The position numbers were made by a program, and so were the translations under genes. This document shows positions 11,885-23,100 of a stretch of 64,000 nt of DNA, in pieces. This stretch comes from Macrostomum hystrix (taxonomy: Eukaryota > Platyhelminthes > Macrostomidae): positions 4,128,501-4,192,500 of the forward strand of contig CATNEN010000008.1 of assembly GCA_950097015.1 (NCBI GenBank). Reading direction: 5' to 3'. Under the pieces are notes generated by a model. That model made no database searches, was not told where the DNA came from, and worked only from the letters and a program-made list of their open reading frames with translations. Position 1 is the first letter of the stretch, and every line of letters begins with the position of its first letter.

Positions 11885-14666
11885 CTACGCCAGCAGAAAG
11901 TACAGGCACAGCGGCAGGGCCAGATTGTCCACCTGGGCCAAGAAGGCCTCAACCAGGGTGACGCTGAGGGCGGGCAGCAGGTAGGAGCAGCAGCCGGAGT
12001 CGCCCAGCTGCAGCCAGTGAATGCAGGCCAGCTGGCCAACGAAGCAGGCGGCGCTGCCCTCCAGAGTCCTGGACATCTGCGGCCAGCGAATGCGGCCAAG
12101 GCTGGACCCGACTAGGCCGGCGAGGCTGTCGCCGATGCCGACCGCCAAGACCCCGGACCAGTCTGGGAGTCTGCGTCCGGGTAGGGAAATGGGATTCGAT
12201 TGGATTAGATCTTAATGATCACAAAAATAATAATTGCAGGAGGGCTGCGGGCAATGGCACATCATTTGGCGACACTAGACCCGGAGCCAGCGAGGAGGCA
12301 ATTCTGCTCATTTTGCTGGCTCCTGAGCACACACGCACACAGATACTGTACGAAGGCACACGCTCACACAGGTGTGTTCATCTGCCCTGACTTTCTCATC
12401 GTCAGACAGTGTACACTCTCACTGTGCCTTGGAGGTTGGCCCTCAATGGCGTAAATTGCAAGCCCTCAAGCCTTCTCTCCGCGGCTGCGCCCCAATTCAA
12501 CGCTATCACTCACCCTCCAGATTAGATCTTGAAAACCATTTCTCTGAAATCTCAAAAACTGACTTCTAATAATCCCTAAACAAATCCCAGAAAATCTATA
12601 AAAATCATTCGTGCCGAACGACTAGAGCAATTATTCCGCAAGAATATCCCTAAAACCGATTCCCAATTATCCCCTAAAACCGATTCCCATTGATCCCCTA
12701 AAACCGATTCCCATTTATCCCGTAAAATCGATTCCCAACTATCCCTAAAGCCGATTCCCAATTATCCCCTAAAACCGATTCCCAATTATCCAAAAAACCG
12801 ATTCCCAATTATCCCCAAGGCCGATTCCCAATTATCCCTAAAGCCGATTCCCAATTACCCCTAAGGCCGATTCCCAATTATCCCTAAAGCCGATTCCCAA
12901 TTACCCCTAAGGCCGATTCCCAATTATCACTAAAACCGATTCCCAATTATTATTAAAATCAATTCCCAATTATCCCTAAGGCCGATTCCCAATTATCCCT
13001 AAAGCCGATTCCCAATTACGCCTAAGGCCGATTCCCAATTATTCCTAAAGCCGATTCCCAATTATCCCTACACCAATTCCGAATTATCCCTAAAACCAAT
13101 TCCAATTACCCTTAAAACATGATCCCACAAACATCTCGAAAATCCCAAATACCCCCGCCTCACCCGGGCCTGTCGCTGGCCGCCAGCCGCAGCCACACGG
13201 GCGCGGCGAGTCCCAGCAGGAGGGCCAGCGGGGTCAGCAGCAGCTGCTGGGAATCCCGCGGCCCAATCAGCGGTGCCAGCAGGCTGCGCAGTCCGCGGCC
13301 AAACCCGGCCACATCGTGCCTGCGCAGGATGTCCATGGCCAGCAGGACGGCCAGGAGGCCAAAGGCGGCAGCCGACAGCAGCCGAGCAGCGCCTCCTAGT
13401 AGAGCCAGGCCGAAAGCGGCCGCAGCCAGGAAGTGGAACAATTTCCGCTGGCCCATCTGACGCAGCGGCAGGCGACTAGACAGGCCGACCAGGAGAAGGG
13501 CGGCGCCGAAAAGGGCCAGCCAAATTGTCATTAATTGCCATTCCATAGCGGCCAGATCAACTATATCCCAAATTTGCTTAGCAACGGTTGCTGGGCGAAA
13601 TAGCTTAGCCGACAAGGCGTAATAGCCGAATGAGTAGGTGTACAAAGTGGCCACAACTAGGCCGCGATAGGTGAACCGCACCGGCTGAGAGCTGGATGCT
13701 AAGAAATGACGACAAACGGCGTCCATAGCAACCAGACCGGAGGAGAGACAGAAGCAGGCCAGAGGATAAGCGGGGAACAGGTGGCGGAGCAGCTGGGCCA
13801 GCAGCACCAGCTCCACTGGACTGAGGCTGCCGGACAGGTGTCTGAAATTTTTCGAGTAAAGTTTCAAGGTCACTTCCGTTGTTACAGAATATTACAAGGT
13901 CACTTCCATTGTTGCAGAACATTTTAAGGTCACTTCCGTTGTTGCAGAACATTTAGAGGTCAATTCAGCAGTTACAGAACATTTCAAGGTCACATGCATT
14001 TTTACAAAACATTTCAAGGTCACCTGAATTATTAATTTTATTACAGAACATTTCAAAGTAGCTTTCGTAGTTTCATATAATTTGAAGGTTATTTCCCTAG
14101 AATCAGAATATTTGAAGGTCATTTCCGTAACATTTTCAAGGTCATAGCTACAGTGCTAGAACATTTCAAGGTCGCTTCATTCCAAGGAAATCCCCAGCAT
14201 CATCAGCCCATAGACTCGCCCACCTGTGCAGGTACAATCCGAAGCCGCTGCAATGAGCCAGCCTGGCAGCCTCCGACCAGGCGACAGCCGAGGAGCCGTC
14301 GGCGCCCAGGATGGCAGCGCCCAGCGCCATCAGCCAGCAGCCGGCGCAGACCAGCCTAGTCCAGCCTCGCTCTCCGAAGGCGGCCAAGGCCAGGAGACCG
14401 GCCGACCACAGGCAGCTGTTGGCCAGCCATAACCGGTCGCAGTACTGGCAGTAGTAGCTAACGGACTTTGCAGCCGATCTATGCTCAATCAGCGGCAGCA
14501 GGCAGGCCAGCCAAGCGCCTGAATAAGCCGGCTTTGTGTGCAAAGTTGGGCCAACTGAGAGTCCCAGGATGAGTATGGCAGCTTCAAGCAGGCGACCCGG
14601 CTGCAGCATCAGGGCTGACAGTAGAAACAGGCAGCCGGCGATGAACTCGCTGTGAATGGCCACCAT
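11885..14666 (-). CDS. DOLK: Dolichol kinase (three exons)
   Basis: A polytopic ER-membrane enzyme that uses CTP to phosphorylate dolichol, giving the lipid carrier for N-glycan, O-mannose and GPI-anchor assembly. Exons: 14666-14224, 13841-13164, 12170-11885; all phases close, giving 468 aa (human DOLK is 538). The protein is largely hydrophobic helices. Exon 2 holds the family motif RKLFHFLAAAAFG. Exon 3 holds the CTP-binding segment GDSLAGLVGSSLG, then RIRWPQ and RTLEGSAACFVGQ. I chose the ATG at 14666 because it precedes the first hydrophobic segment; the sequence upstream is a SINE. An AG acceptor at 14702 lies 35 nt before the ATG. Intron 1 holds a minisatellite, and intron 2 a minisatellite plus a SINE. 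Confidence 0.9.
12226..12500 (-). mobile_element. tRNA-derived SINE copy 4
   Basis: A minus-orientation copy in DOLK intron 2. Read on the plus strand it starts AATAATAATTGCAGGAGGGC (the ATT tail reversed). It continues through the GCTGGCTCCTGAGCACACAC and GTGTACACTCTCACTGTGCC segments to CTCCGCGGCTGCGCCCC, and lacks the tRNA head. Confidence 0.8.
12645..13110 (+). repeat. 22/23-bp minisatellite in DOLK intron 2
   Basis: About 20 units of GATTCCCAATTATCCCTAAA with GCC or ACC spacers. Confidence 0.93.
13858..14178 (+). repeat. degenerate 30-bp repeat in DOLK intron 1
   Basis: About ten diverged units built on AAGGTCACTTCCGTTGTTGC and AGAACATTT. It fills the intron between exons ending at 14224 and starting at 13841. 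Confidence 0.88.
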
Positions 14667-14764
14667 GATTTCCCTTCTATTCTGAATAGCTCTGATTGTA
14701 TCTGAAATGTTTTTATTATTAAAATATCGTACATATTCGTAGTTGACTACTTCGTCATTTAAAT

Positions 14765-15072
14765 CAGTAGTGGGCAACGGCACATCATTTGGTGAAACTG
14801 GACCCGCAGCCAGCGAGGAGGCAATTCTGTCCATTCCGCTGACTCCTGAGCACACACGCACACAGATACTGTACACATGTGTGTACATCAGCCACGACTT
14901 TCTCATCGTCAGGCACTGTACACTCTCACTGTGCTGGCCCTCAATGGCGTAAATTGCACGACAAGCCCCAAAGCCTTCTCTCCGCGGCTGCGCCCCAAAT
15001 TTATGTGGCCTCGTCTCGGAATCGAGTTGGGGACCTTGGTGCAAACGCATTAACGCTCTGCCACTCCACCCG
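14765..15072 (-). mobile_element. tRNA-derived SINE copy 5 (with B box)
   Basis: A minus-orientation, near full-length copy just upstream of the DOLK start. Its reverse complement carries both an A-box-like head (GTGGCAGAGCGTTAATGCG) and a B-box-like CAACTCGATTCCGAG. This supports derivation from a tRNA. Confidence 0.85.
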
Positions 15073-15314
15073 TGTCACGAGCTTAAATTATATGAAAAAT
15101 GAGAACAAAAATATGAAATGAAACCAGTTTTGAAGTCACCATAAATACAACATGTCATTTATATTTATTCTTGAATTGCTTTGCAATATCTAGCTTTTTC
15201 TGGTTGTGTGGATTCAAGCGAAATACATTTTCTTAGATAAAAAGTTTGCCATTAACTATTTTAAAAGATATAAATTTTATTTTAAAGTCTTTAACCTGAT
15301 TAGAAAGGCTGGGT

Positions 15315-16000
15315 TTGGCTGGCAAGGAGCTTGAGTACATTGGGGTATTTCGTGCCAGGGTAAGGCTGGGAGGGAGCCTGTGTACCTTGGGGTATTTCGT
15401 GCCAGGGTAAGACTGAGAGGGAGCCTGTGTATATTGGGGTGTTTCGTGTCAGGGTAAGCCTGGAAGGGAGCCTGTGTACATTGGGGTGCTTCGTGCCAGC
15501 GTAAGCCTGGAAGGGAGCCTGTGTACATTGGGGTGCTTCGTGCCAGGGTAAGGCTGGGAGGGAGCTTGTGTACATTGGGGTGCTTCGTGCCAGGGTAAGG
15601 CTGGGAGGGAGCCTGTTTACATTGGGGTGCTTCGTGCCAGGGTAAGGCTGGGAGGGAGCTTGTGTACATTGGGGTGCTTCGTGCCAGGGTAAGGCTGGGA
15701 GGGAGCCTGTGTACATTGGGGTGCTTCGTGCCAGGGTAAGACTGAGAGGGAGCCTGTTTACATTGGGGTGCTTCGTGCCAGGGTAAGACTGAGAGGGAGC
15801 CTGTGTACATTGGGGTGCTTCGTGCCAGGGTAAGGCTGGGAGGGAGCCTGTGTACATTGGGGTGCTTCGTGCCAGGGTAAGGCTGGGAGGGAGCCTGTGT
15901 ACATTGGGGTGCTTCGTGCCAGGGTAAGGCTGGGAGGGAGCCTGTGTACATTGGGGTGCTTCGTGCCAGGGTAAGGCCGGGAGGGAGCCTGTGTACATAC
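15315..16000 (-). repeat. 47-bp minisatellite between EDEM3 and DOLK
   Basis: About 14 units of GGTGCTTCGTGCCAGGGTAA, then GGCTGGGAGGGAGCC, then TGTGTACATTGG (plus-strand reading). Confidence 0.95.
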
Positions 16001-16805
16001 ATTTTAAAATATATGGATCAAAATTTCACGCCACAAGAGACGTTGGCAGATCACTAAGCATACAGATCAAACAATTACAGACTATACAAACACTGAGACA
16101 AAAAATGAATTAATAAAGTGTAAATTCTATCAAGTAAAATAGACGTACGGGTTTCATGGTAGACTAAATTTAAAGAAGCTTGTTGCTGTCTTGAGCAGTG
16201 CCATTGTTGATTATAGTCTGATACAATATAAATAGAGCATTCAAAAAAGCAATAGTAACATATGCGCGCATTTATACTACTTTCGATAAGTCATATATAA
16301 TGATAAAACAAGCATTTTTTAAAGCAATTTATTCCAACCAAAATATGGCCAGCAAATATACGAATAATAAAACAAATATAATATAAACCCACTCCGAAAA
16401 ATAAGCCCGTCAAATCATGTGACACTGCAAACAAGACAAAACAAATGAAATTAGAAGAAAAATAGAAACAAGATTGCTGCACCTTTTTTCTGCTAGGCTA
16501 CAAAGATCAAGCTTATAATGAAAATTAAATAATCATGCTCTCCGAATTTAGTTTGGCATTGCAATCCTAACGTACAGCTCGCATAGTAGGAATTCAATGA
16601 GGCTATTCGCAGTCGCTAGTGAAAGGCAATGAGTGCTTTGTGCGCGTGGGGTGCAAAGCAATTCGATTTGATTCTTGGCGAAGTAGAGTGGGGGGATATA
16701 ATCAGCATCTTCTCGGAAATATACTTAGAATATTATATTATCATTGTATGACCAAAAAAATATTTAGTCTGACTTTGCCAATTATATTATAATATACAAT
16801 TGCTC
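16001..16805. other. intergenic stretch, no gene seen
   Basis: AT-rich sequence between arrays, downstream of EDEM3. No convincing coding or RNA signal. Confidence 0.55.
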
Positions 16806-16809
16806 TTTA

Positions 16810-17070
16810 GAAAACAGCCGGCCATAGAGGGAGTGTACATTCGGGGTAGGAAATAGGCGGCTATCAGGGAGTGTACATACGGGTAAGGAGATAGGCAGCC
16901 ATAGAGGAAGTGTACATAGGGTTTAGGAAATAGGCGGCCATAAGGGAGTGTACATACGGGTTAGGAAATAGGCAGCCATAGAGTGGGCGTACATTGGGGT
17001 TTGGAAAAGAGCGGCCATAGAGTGGGTGCAATTCTTAGGGTTAGGAAACATAAAGTCTAGAAGTGTACAC
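16810..17070 (+). repeat. degenerate ~45-bp repeat with GTGTACAT core
   Basis: About five diverged units sharing GGAAATAGGCGGCCATA and GGGAGTGTACATACGGG, just past the EDEM3 stop codon. It shares the GTGTACAT core with the arrays at 15.3 kb and 32.8 kb. Confidence 0.75.
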
Positions 17071-17181
17071 CGTGGACGTGTAAGGGACATAGGTGTCCAT
17101 TTAAGAGGCTAGGAGAATGTTAATTACGATTTTCCATCCTTCCTTCTACAAGTTGAATAACACATGCCAAAATATGATGAG

Positions 17182-20100
17182 TTACACAACATCGTCACCC
17201 GTTTGTTCAACGGCAAGAAACGAATACCGTTTGACAATGAAAGCACCTGGCGCTGTGTAATAACGATAATAGCCGTACTGATCAATATTGGGCAGTCCGT
17301 AGGGCAGAGGATTGCACCTAAGATAGGCGAATAGCTTAGCCACCGGAGCCACTTTATCAGCTGCTAGGACCACGCTCTGGCTAACTGGAATGGACTCGGC
17401 CAGGTAAGCGGCATCTTTGAGCAGAGCCAGCATCGGCTGGGCATCGTAGAACTCGGCCAGATTGCTGGAGTCAACTAGGCGAGTCTCCAGGGCGTCCCAG
17501 TAGCGACTGAAATTGCCGGCCCGATAGGCTTCGGCCAGTCCGGGGTCCAGGCTGAGCGACAGCTCCATCCGACCGCCGGCTGTCCAGACTGTGGAGCAGG
17601 CAAAATTGCCGGCGCCGACTGAGGCACCAAATGGAGCGGCAGGGTCTCGGTAAACTGTGTAGCTCTGCGTCACCTGTGAGTTCAACGTTGGGACAGCGAC
17701 TGAATGCATTCACTGAATTCAGTCACTCTGAATGCATCAGTTCAGTCACTCTGAATGCATCAGTTCAGTCACTCTGAATGCATCAGTTCAGTCACTCTGA
17801 ATGCCTAAGTTCAGTCACTCTGAATGCCTAAGTTCAGTCACTCTGAATGCATCAGTTCAGTCACTCTGAATGCCTAAGTTCAGTCACTCTGAATGCATCA
17901 GTTCAGTCACTCTGAATGCCTAAGTTCAGTCACTCTGAATGCCTAAGTTCAGTCACTCTGAATGCATCAGTTCAGTCACTCTGAATGCCTAAGTTCAGTC
18001 ACTCTGAATGCACCAGTTCAGTCACTCTGAATGCCTAAGTTCAGTCACTCTGAATGCCTAAGTTCAGTCACTCTGAATGCCTAAGTTCAGTCACTCTGAA
18101 TGCATCAGTTCAGTCACTCTGAATGCATCAGTTCAGTCACTCTGAATGCATCAGTTCAGTCACTCTGAATGCATCAGTTCAGTCACTCTGAATGCATCAG
18201 TTCAGTCACTCTGAATGCATCAGTTCAGTCACTCTGAATGCCTAAGTTCAGTCACTCTGAATGCATCAGTTCAGTCACTCTGAATGCATCAGTTCAGTCA
18301 CTCTGAATGCATCAGTTCAGTCACTCTGAATGCCTAAGTTCAGTCACTCTGAATGCATCAGTTCAGTCACTCTGAATGCCTAAGTTCAGTCACTCTGAAT
18401 GCCTAAGTTCAGTCACTCTGAATGCATCAGTTCAGTCACTCTGAATGCATCAGTTCAGTCACTCTGAATGCATCAGTTCAGTCACTCTGAATGCATCAGT
18501 TCAGTCACTCTGAATGCACCAGTTCAGTCACTCTGAATCCATCAGTTCAGTCACTCTGAATGCACCAGTTCAGTCACTCAAAATACCCAGTAGATTAGTT
18601 ATTTTTAAGCTCAGTTTTTAATTAACTAGACAAAAATTAGTCAAAAAGGAAAGATGGTGGTATAGAAAAGAACACATTTTAACATTTAAATCGTCTAATA
18701 AAGATCCTATGACACGTAGATTAGATTCCTAGACCCGAGGCAGTATTAGATAAAGCATACATTATCAGATGCCGTGATGAAAAACAACAACGACCTGTGA
18801 TACCCACAGGTTCAAGTAAAAAGAGCAAAATATTGCCAAGTACATCTAGCACAAAAGTATTGAAATCAAAGGACTACTTTATCTGCCAAAATAAACACCC
18901 ACTGTTATTGCCCTGAGTGATACCTGAAAACAATAAATATAGCGATATATATATATTATATTATATATTATATTATATATATTGTAAAATTTATATTACA
19001 AATATATAAATTTGTTACTCAAAATGGGATATTTCAGTTTGTTACTCAAAATGGGATATTTCAGTTTGTTACTCAAAATGGGATATATCAGTTTGTTACT
19101 CAAAATGGGATGTTTCAGTTTGTTACTCAAAATGGGATATTTCAGTTTGTTACTCAAAATGGGATATTTCAGTTTGTTACTCAAAATGGGATGTATCAGT
19201 TTGTTACTCAAAATGGTATATATCAGTTTGTTACTCAAAATGGGATATTTCAGTTTGTTACTCAAAATGGGATATTTCAGTTTGTTACTCAAAATGGGAT
19301 ATATCAGTTTGTTACTCAAAATGGGATATTTCAGTTTGTTACTCAAAATGGGATATTTCAGTTTGTTACTCAAAATGGGATGTATCAGTTTGTTACTCAA
19401 AATGGAATATATCAGTTTGTTACTCAAAATGGGATATTTCAGTTTGTTACTCAAAATGGGATATATCAGTTTGTTACTCAAAATGGGATATTTCAGTTTG
19501 TTACTCAAAATGGGATATTTCAGTTTGTTACTCAAAATGGGATATTTCAGTTTGTTACTCAAAATGGGATATTTCAGTTTGTTACTCAAAATGGGATATT
19601 TCAGTTTGTTACTCAAAATGGGATATATCAGTTTGTTACTCAAAATGGGATATATCAGTTTGTTACTCAAAATGGGATATTTCAGTTTGTTACTCAAAAT
19701 GGGATATATCAGTTTGTTACTCAAAATGGGATGTATCAGTTTGTTACTCAAAATGGTATATATCAGTTTGTTACTCAAAATGGGATATTTCAGTTTGTTA
19801 CTCAAAATGGGATATTTCAGTTTGTTACTCAAAATGGAATATATCAGTTTGTTACTCAAAATGGGATATTTCAGTTTGTTACTCAAAATGGGATATATCA
19901 GTTTGTTACTCAAAATGGGATATTTCAGTTTGTTACTCAAAATGGGATATTTCAGTTTGTTACTCAAAATGGGATATTTCAGTTTGTTACTCAAAATGGT
20001 ATATATCAGTTTGTTACTCAAAATGGTATATATCAGTTTGTTACTCAAAATGGGATATTTCAGTTTGTTACTCAAAATGGGATATTTCAGTTTGTTACTC

Positions 20101-23100
20101 AAAATGGTATATATCAGTTTGTTACTCAAAATGGGATATTTCAGTTTGTTACTCAAAATGGGATATATCAGTTTGTTACTCAAAATGGGATGTATCAGTT
20201 TGTTACTCAAAATGGTATATATCAGTTTGTTACTCAAAATGGTATATTTCAGTTTGTTACTCAAAATGGGATATTTCAGTTTGTTACTCAAAATGGTATA
20301 TATCAGTTTGTTACTCAAAATGGGATGTATCAGTTTGTTACTCAAAATGGTATATATCAGTTTGTTACTCAAAATGGGATATTTCAGTTTGTTACTCAAA
20401 ATGGGATATATCAGTTTGTTACTCAAAATGGGATGTATCAGTTTGTTACTCAAAATGGGATATTTCAGTTTGTTACTCAAAATGGTATATATCAGTTTGT
20501 TACTCAAAATGGTATATATCAGTTTGTTACTCAAAATGGGATATTTCAGTTTGTTACTCAAAATGGTATATATCAGTTTGTTACTCAAAATGGGATATTT
20601 CAGTTTGTTACTCAAAATGGGATGTATCAGTTTGTTACTCAAAATGGTATATTTCAGTTTGTTACTCAAAATGGTATATTTCAGTTTGTTACTCAAAATG
20701 GGATGTATCAGTTTGTTACTCAAAATGGTATATATCAGTTTGTCACTCAAAATGGGATATATCAGTTTGTTACTCAAAATGGGATTTTTCAGTTTGTTAC
20801 TCAAAATGGGATATTTCAGTTTGTTACTCAAAATGGGATGTATCAGTTTGTTACTCAAAATGGTATATATCAGTTTGTTACTCAAAATGGGATGTATCAG
20901 TTTGTTACTCAAAATGGTATATTTCAGTTTGTTACTCAAAATGGGATGTATCAGTTTGTTACTCAAAATGGGATATTTCAGTTTGTTACTCAAAATGGGA
21001 TATTTCAGTTTGTTACTCAAAATGGGATGTATCAGTTTGTTACTCAAAATGGTATATATCAGTTTGTTACTCAAAATGGTATTTTTCAGTTTGTTACTCA
21101 AAATGGGATATTTCAGTTTGTTACTCAAAATGGTATATTTCAGTTTGTTACTCAAAATGGGATATATCAGTTTGTTACTCAAAATGGGATGTATCAGTTT
21201 GTTACTCAAAATGGGATATTTCAGTTTGTTACTCAAAATGGTATATATCAGTTTGTTACTCAAAATGGGATATTTCAGTTTGTTACTCAAAATGGGATGT
21301 ATCAGTTTGTTACTCAAAATGGGATATTTCAGTTTGTTACTCAAAATGGGATGTATCAGTTTGTTACTCAAAATGGGATATATCAGTTTGTTACTCAAAA
21401 TGGTATATTTCAGTTTGTTACTCAAAATGGGATATATCAGTTTGTTACTCAAAATGGTATATTTCAGTTTGTTACTCAAAATGGGATGTATCAGTTTGTT
21501 ACTCAAAATGGTATATATCAGTTTGTCACTCAAAATGGGATATATCAGTTTGTTACTCAAAATGGGATTTTTCAGTTTGTTACTCAAAATGGGATATTTC
21601 AGTTTGTTACTCAAAATGGGATGTATCAGTTTGTTACTCAAAATGGTATATATCAGTTTGTTACTCAAAATGGGATGTATCAGTTTGTTACTCAAAATGG
21701 TATATATCAGTTTGTCACTCAAAATGGGATGTATCAGTTTGTTACTCAAAATGGGATTTTTCAGTTTGTTACTCAAAATGGGATATTTCAGTTTGTTACT
21801 CAAAATGGGATGTATCAGTTTGTTACTCAAAATGGTATATATCAGTTTGTTACTCAAAATGGGATGTATCAGTTTGTTACTCAAAATGGTATATATCAGT
21901 TTGTCACTCAAAATGGGATATATCAGTTTGTTACTCAAAATGGGATGTATCAGTTTGTTACTCAAAATGGTATATATCAGTTTGTTACTCAAAATGGGAT
22001 ATATCAGTTTGTTACTCAAAATGGGATATATCAGTTTGTTACTCAAAATGGAATATATCAGTTTGTTACTCAAAATGGGATATTTCAGTTTGTTACTCAA
22101 AATGGGATATTTCAGTTTGTTACTCAAAATGGGATATATCAGTTTGTTACTCAAAATGGGATATATCAGTTTGTTACTCAAAATGGGATATATCAGTTTG
22201 TCACTCAAAATGGGATATATCAGTTTGTTACTCAAAATGGGATATTTCAGTTTGTTACTCAAAATGGGATATTTCAGTTTGTTACTCAAAATGGGATATA
22301 TCAGTTTGTTACTCAAAATGGGATATATCAGTTTGTTACTCAAAATGGGATATTTCAGTTTGTTACTCAAAATGGGATATTTCAGTTTGTTACTCAAAAT
22401 GGGATATTTCAGTTTGTTACTCAAAATGGGATATATCAGTTTGTTACTCAAAATGGGATATATCAGTTTGTTACTCAAAATGGGATATATCAGTTTGTCA
22501 CTCAAAATGGGATATTTCAGTTTGTTACCCAAAATGGGATATTTCAGTTTGTTACTCAAAATGGGATATTTCAGTTTGTCACTCAAAATGGGATATTTCA
22601 GTTTGTTACTCAAAATGGGATATTTCAGTTTGTTACTCAAAATGGGATATTTCAGTTTGTTACTCAAAATGGGATATATCAGTTTGTTACTCAAAATGGG
22701 ATATATCAGTTTGTTACTCAAAATGGGATATATCAGTTTGTCACTCAAAATGGGATATTTCAGTTTGTCACTCAAAATGGGATATATCAGTTTGTTACTC
22801 AAAATGGGATATTTCAGTTTGTTACTCAAAATGGGATATTTCAGTTTGTTACTCAAAATGGGATATTTCAGTTTGTTACTCAAAATGGGATATTTCAGTT
22901 TGTTACTCAAAATGGGATTTTTCAGTTTGTCACTCGAAATGGGATATATCAGTAAATATTCAAAATGGGATTTGTCAGTTTATAAAAAATGGGATATATC
23001 GGTTAATACTAAAAATGGGTTAATACTAATACTAAAATAAAATATAAAATTATTTTAGTTCTCTATGTTAAATATGGGATATTTTAGACGTGATTTCCAA

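Noticed and set aside
18996-23040. ORFs of more than 1,200 codons on both strands
   Set aside because: They are translations of the 27-bp satellite, open because the unit is a multiple of three and lacks stops in those frames. The region lies in an EDEM3 intron.
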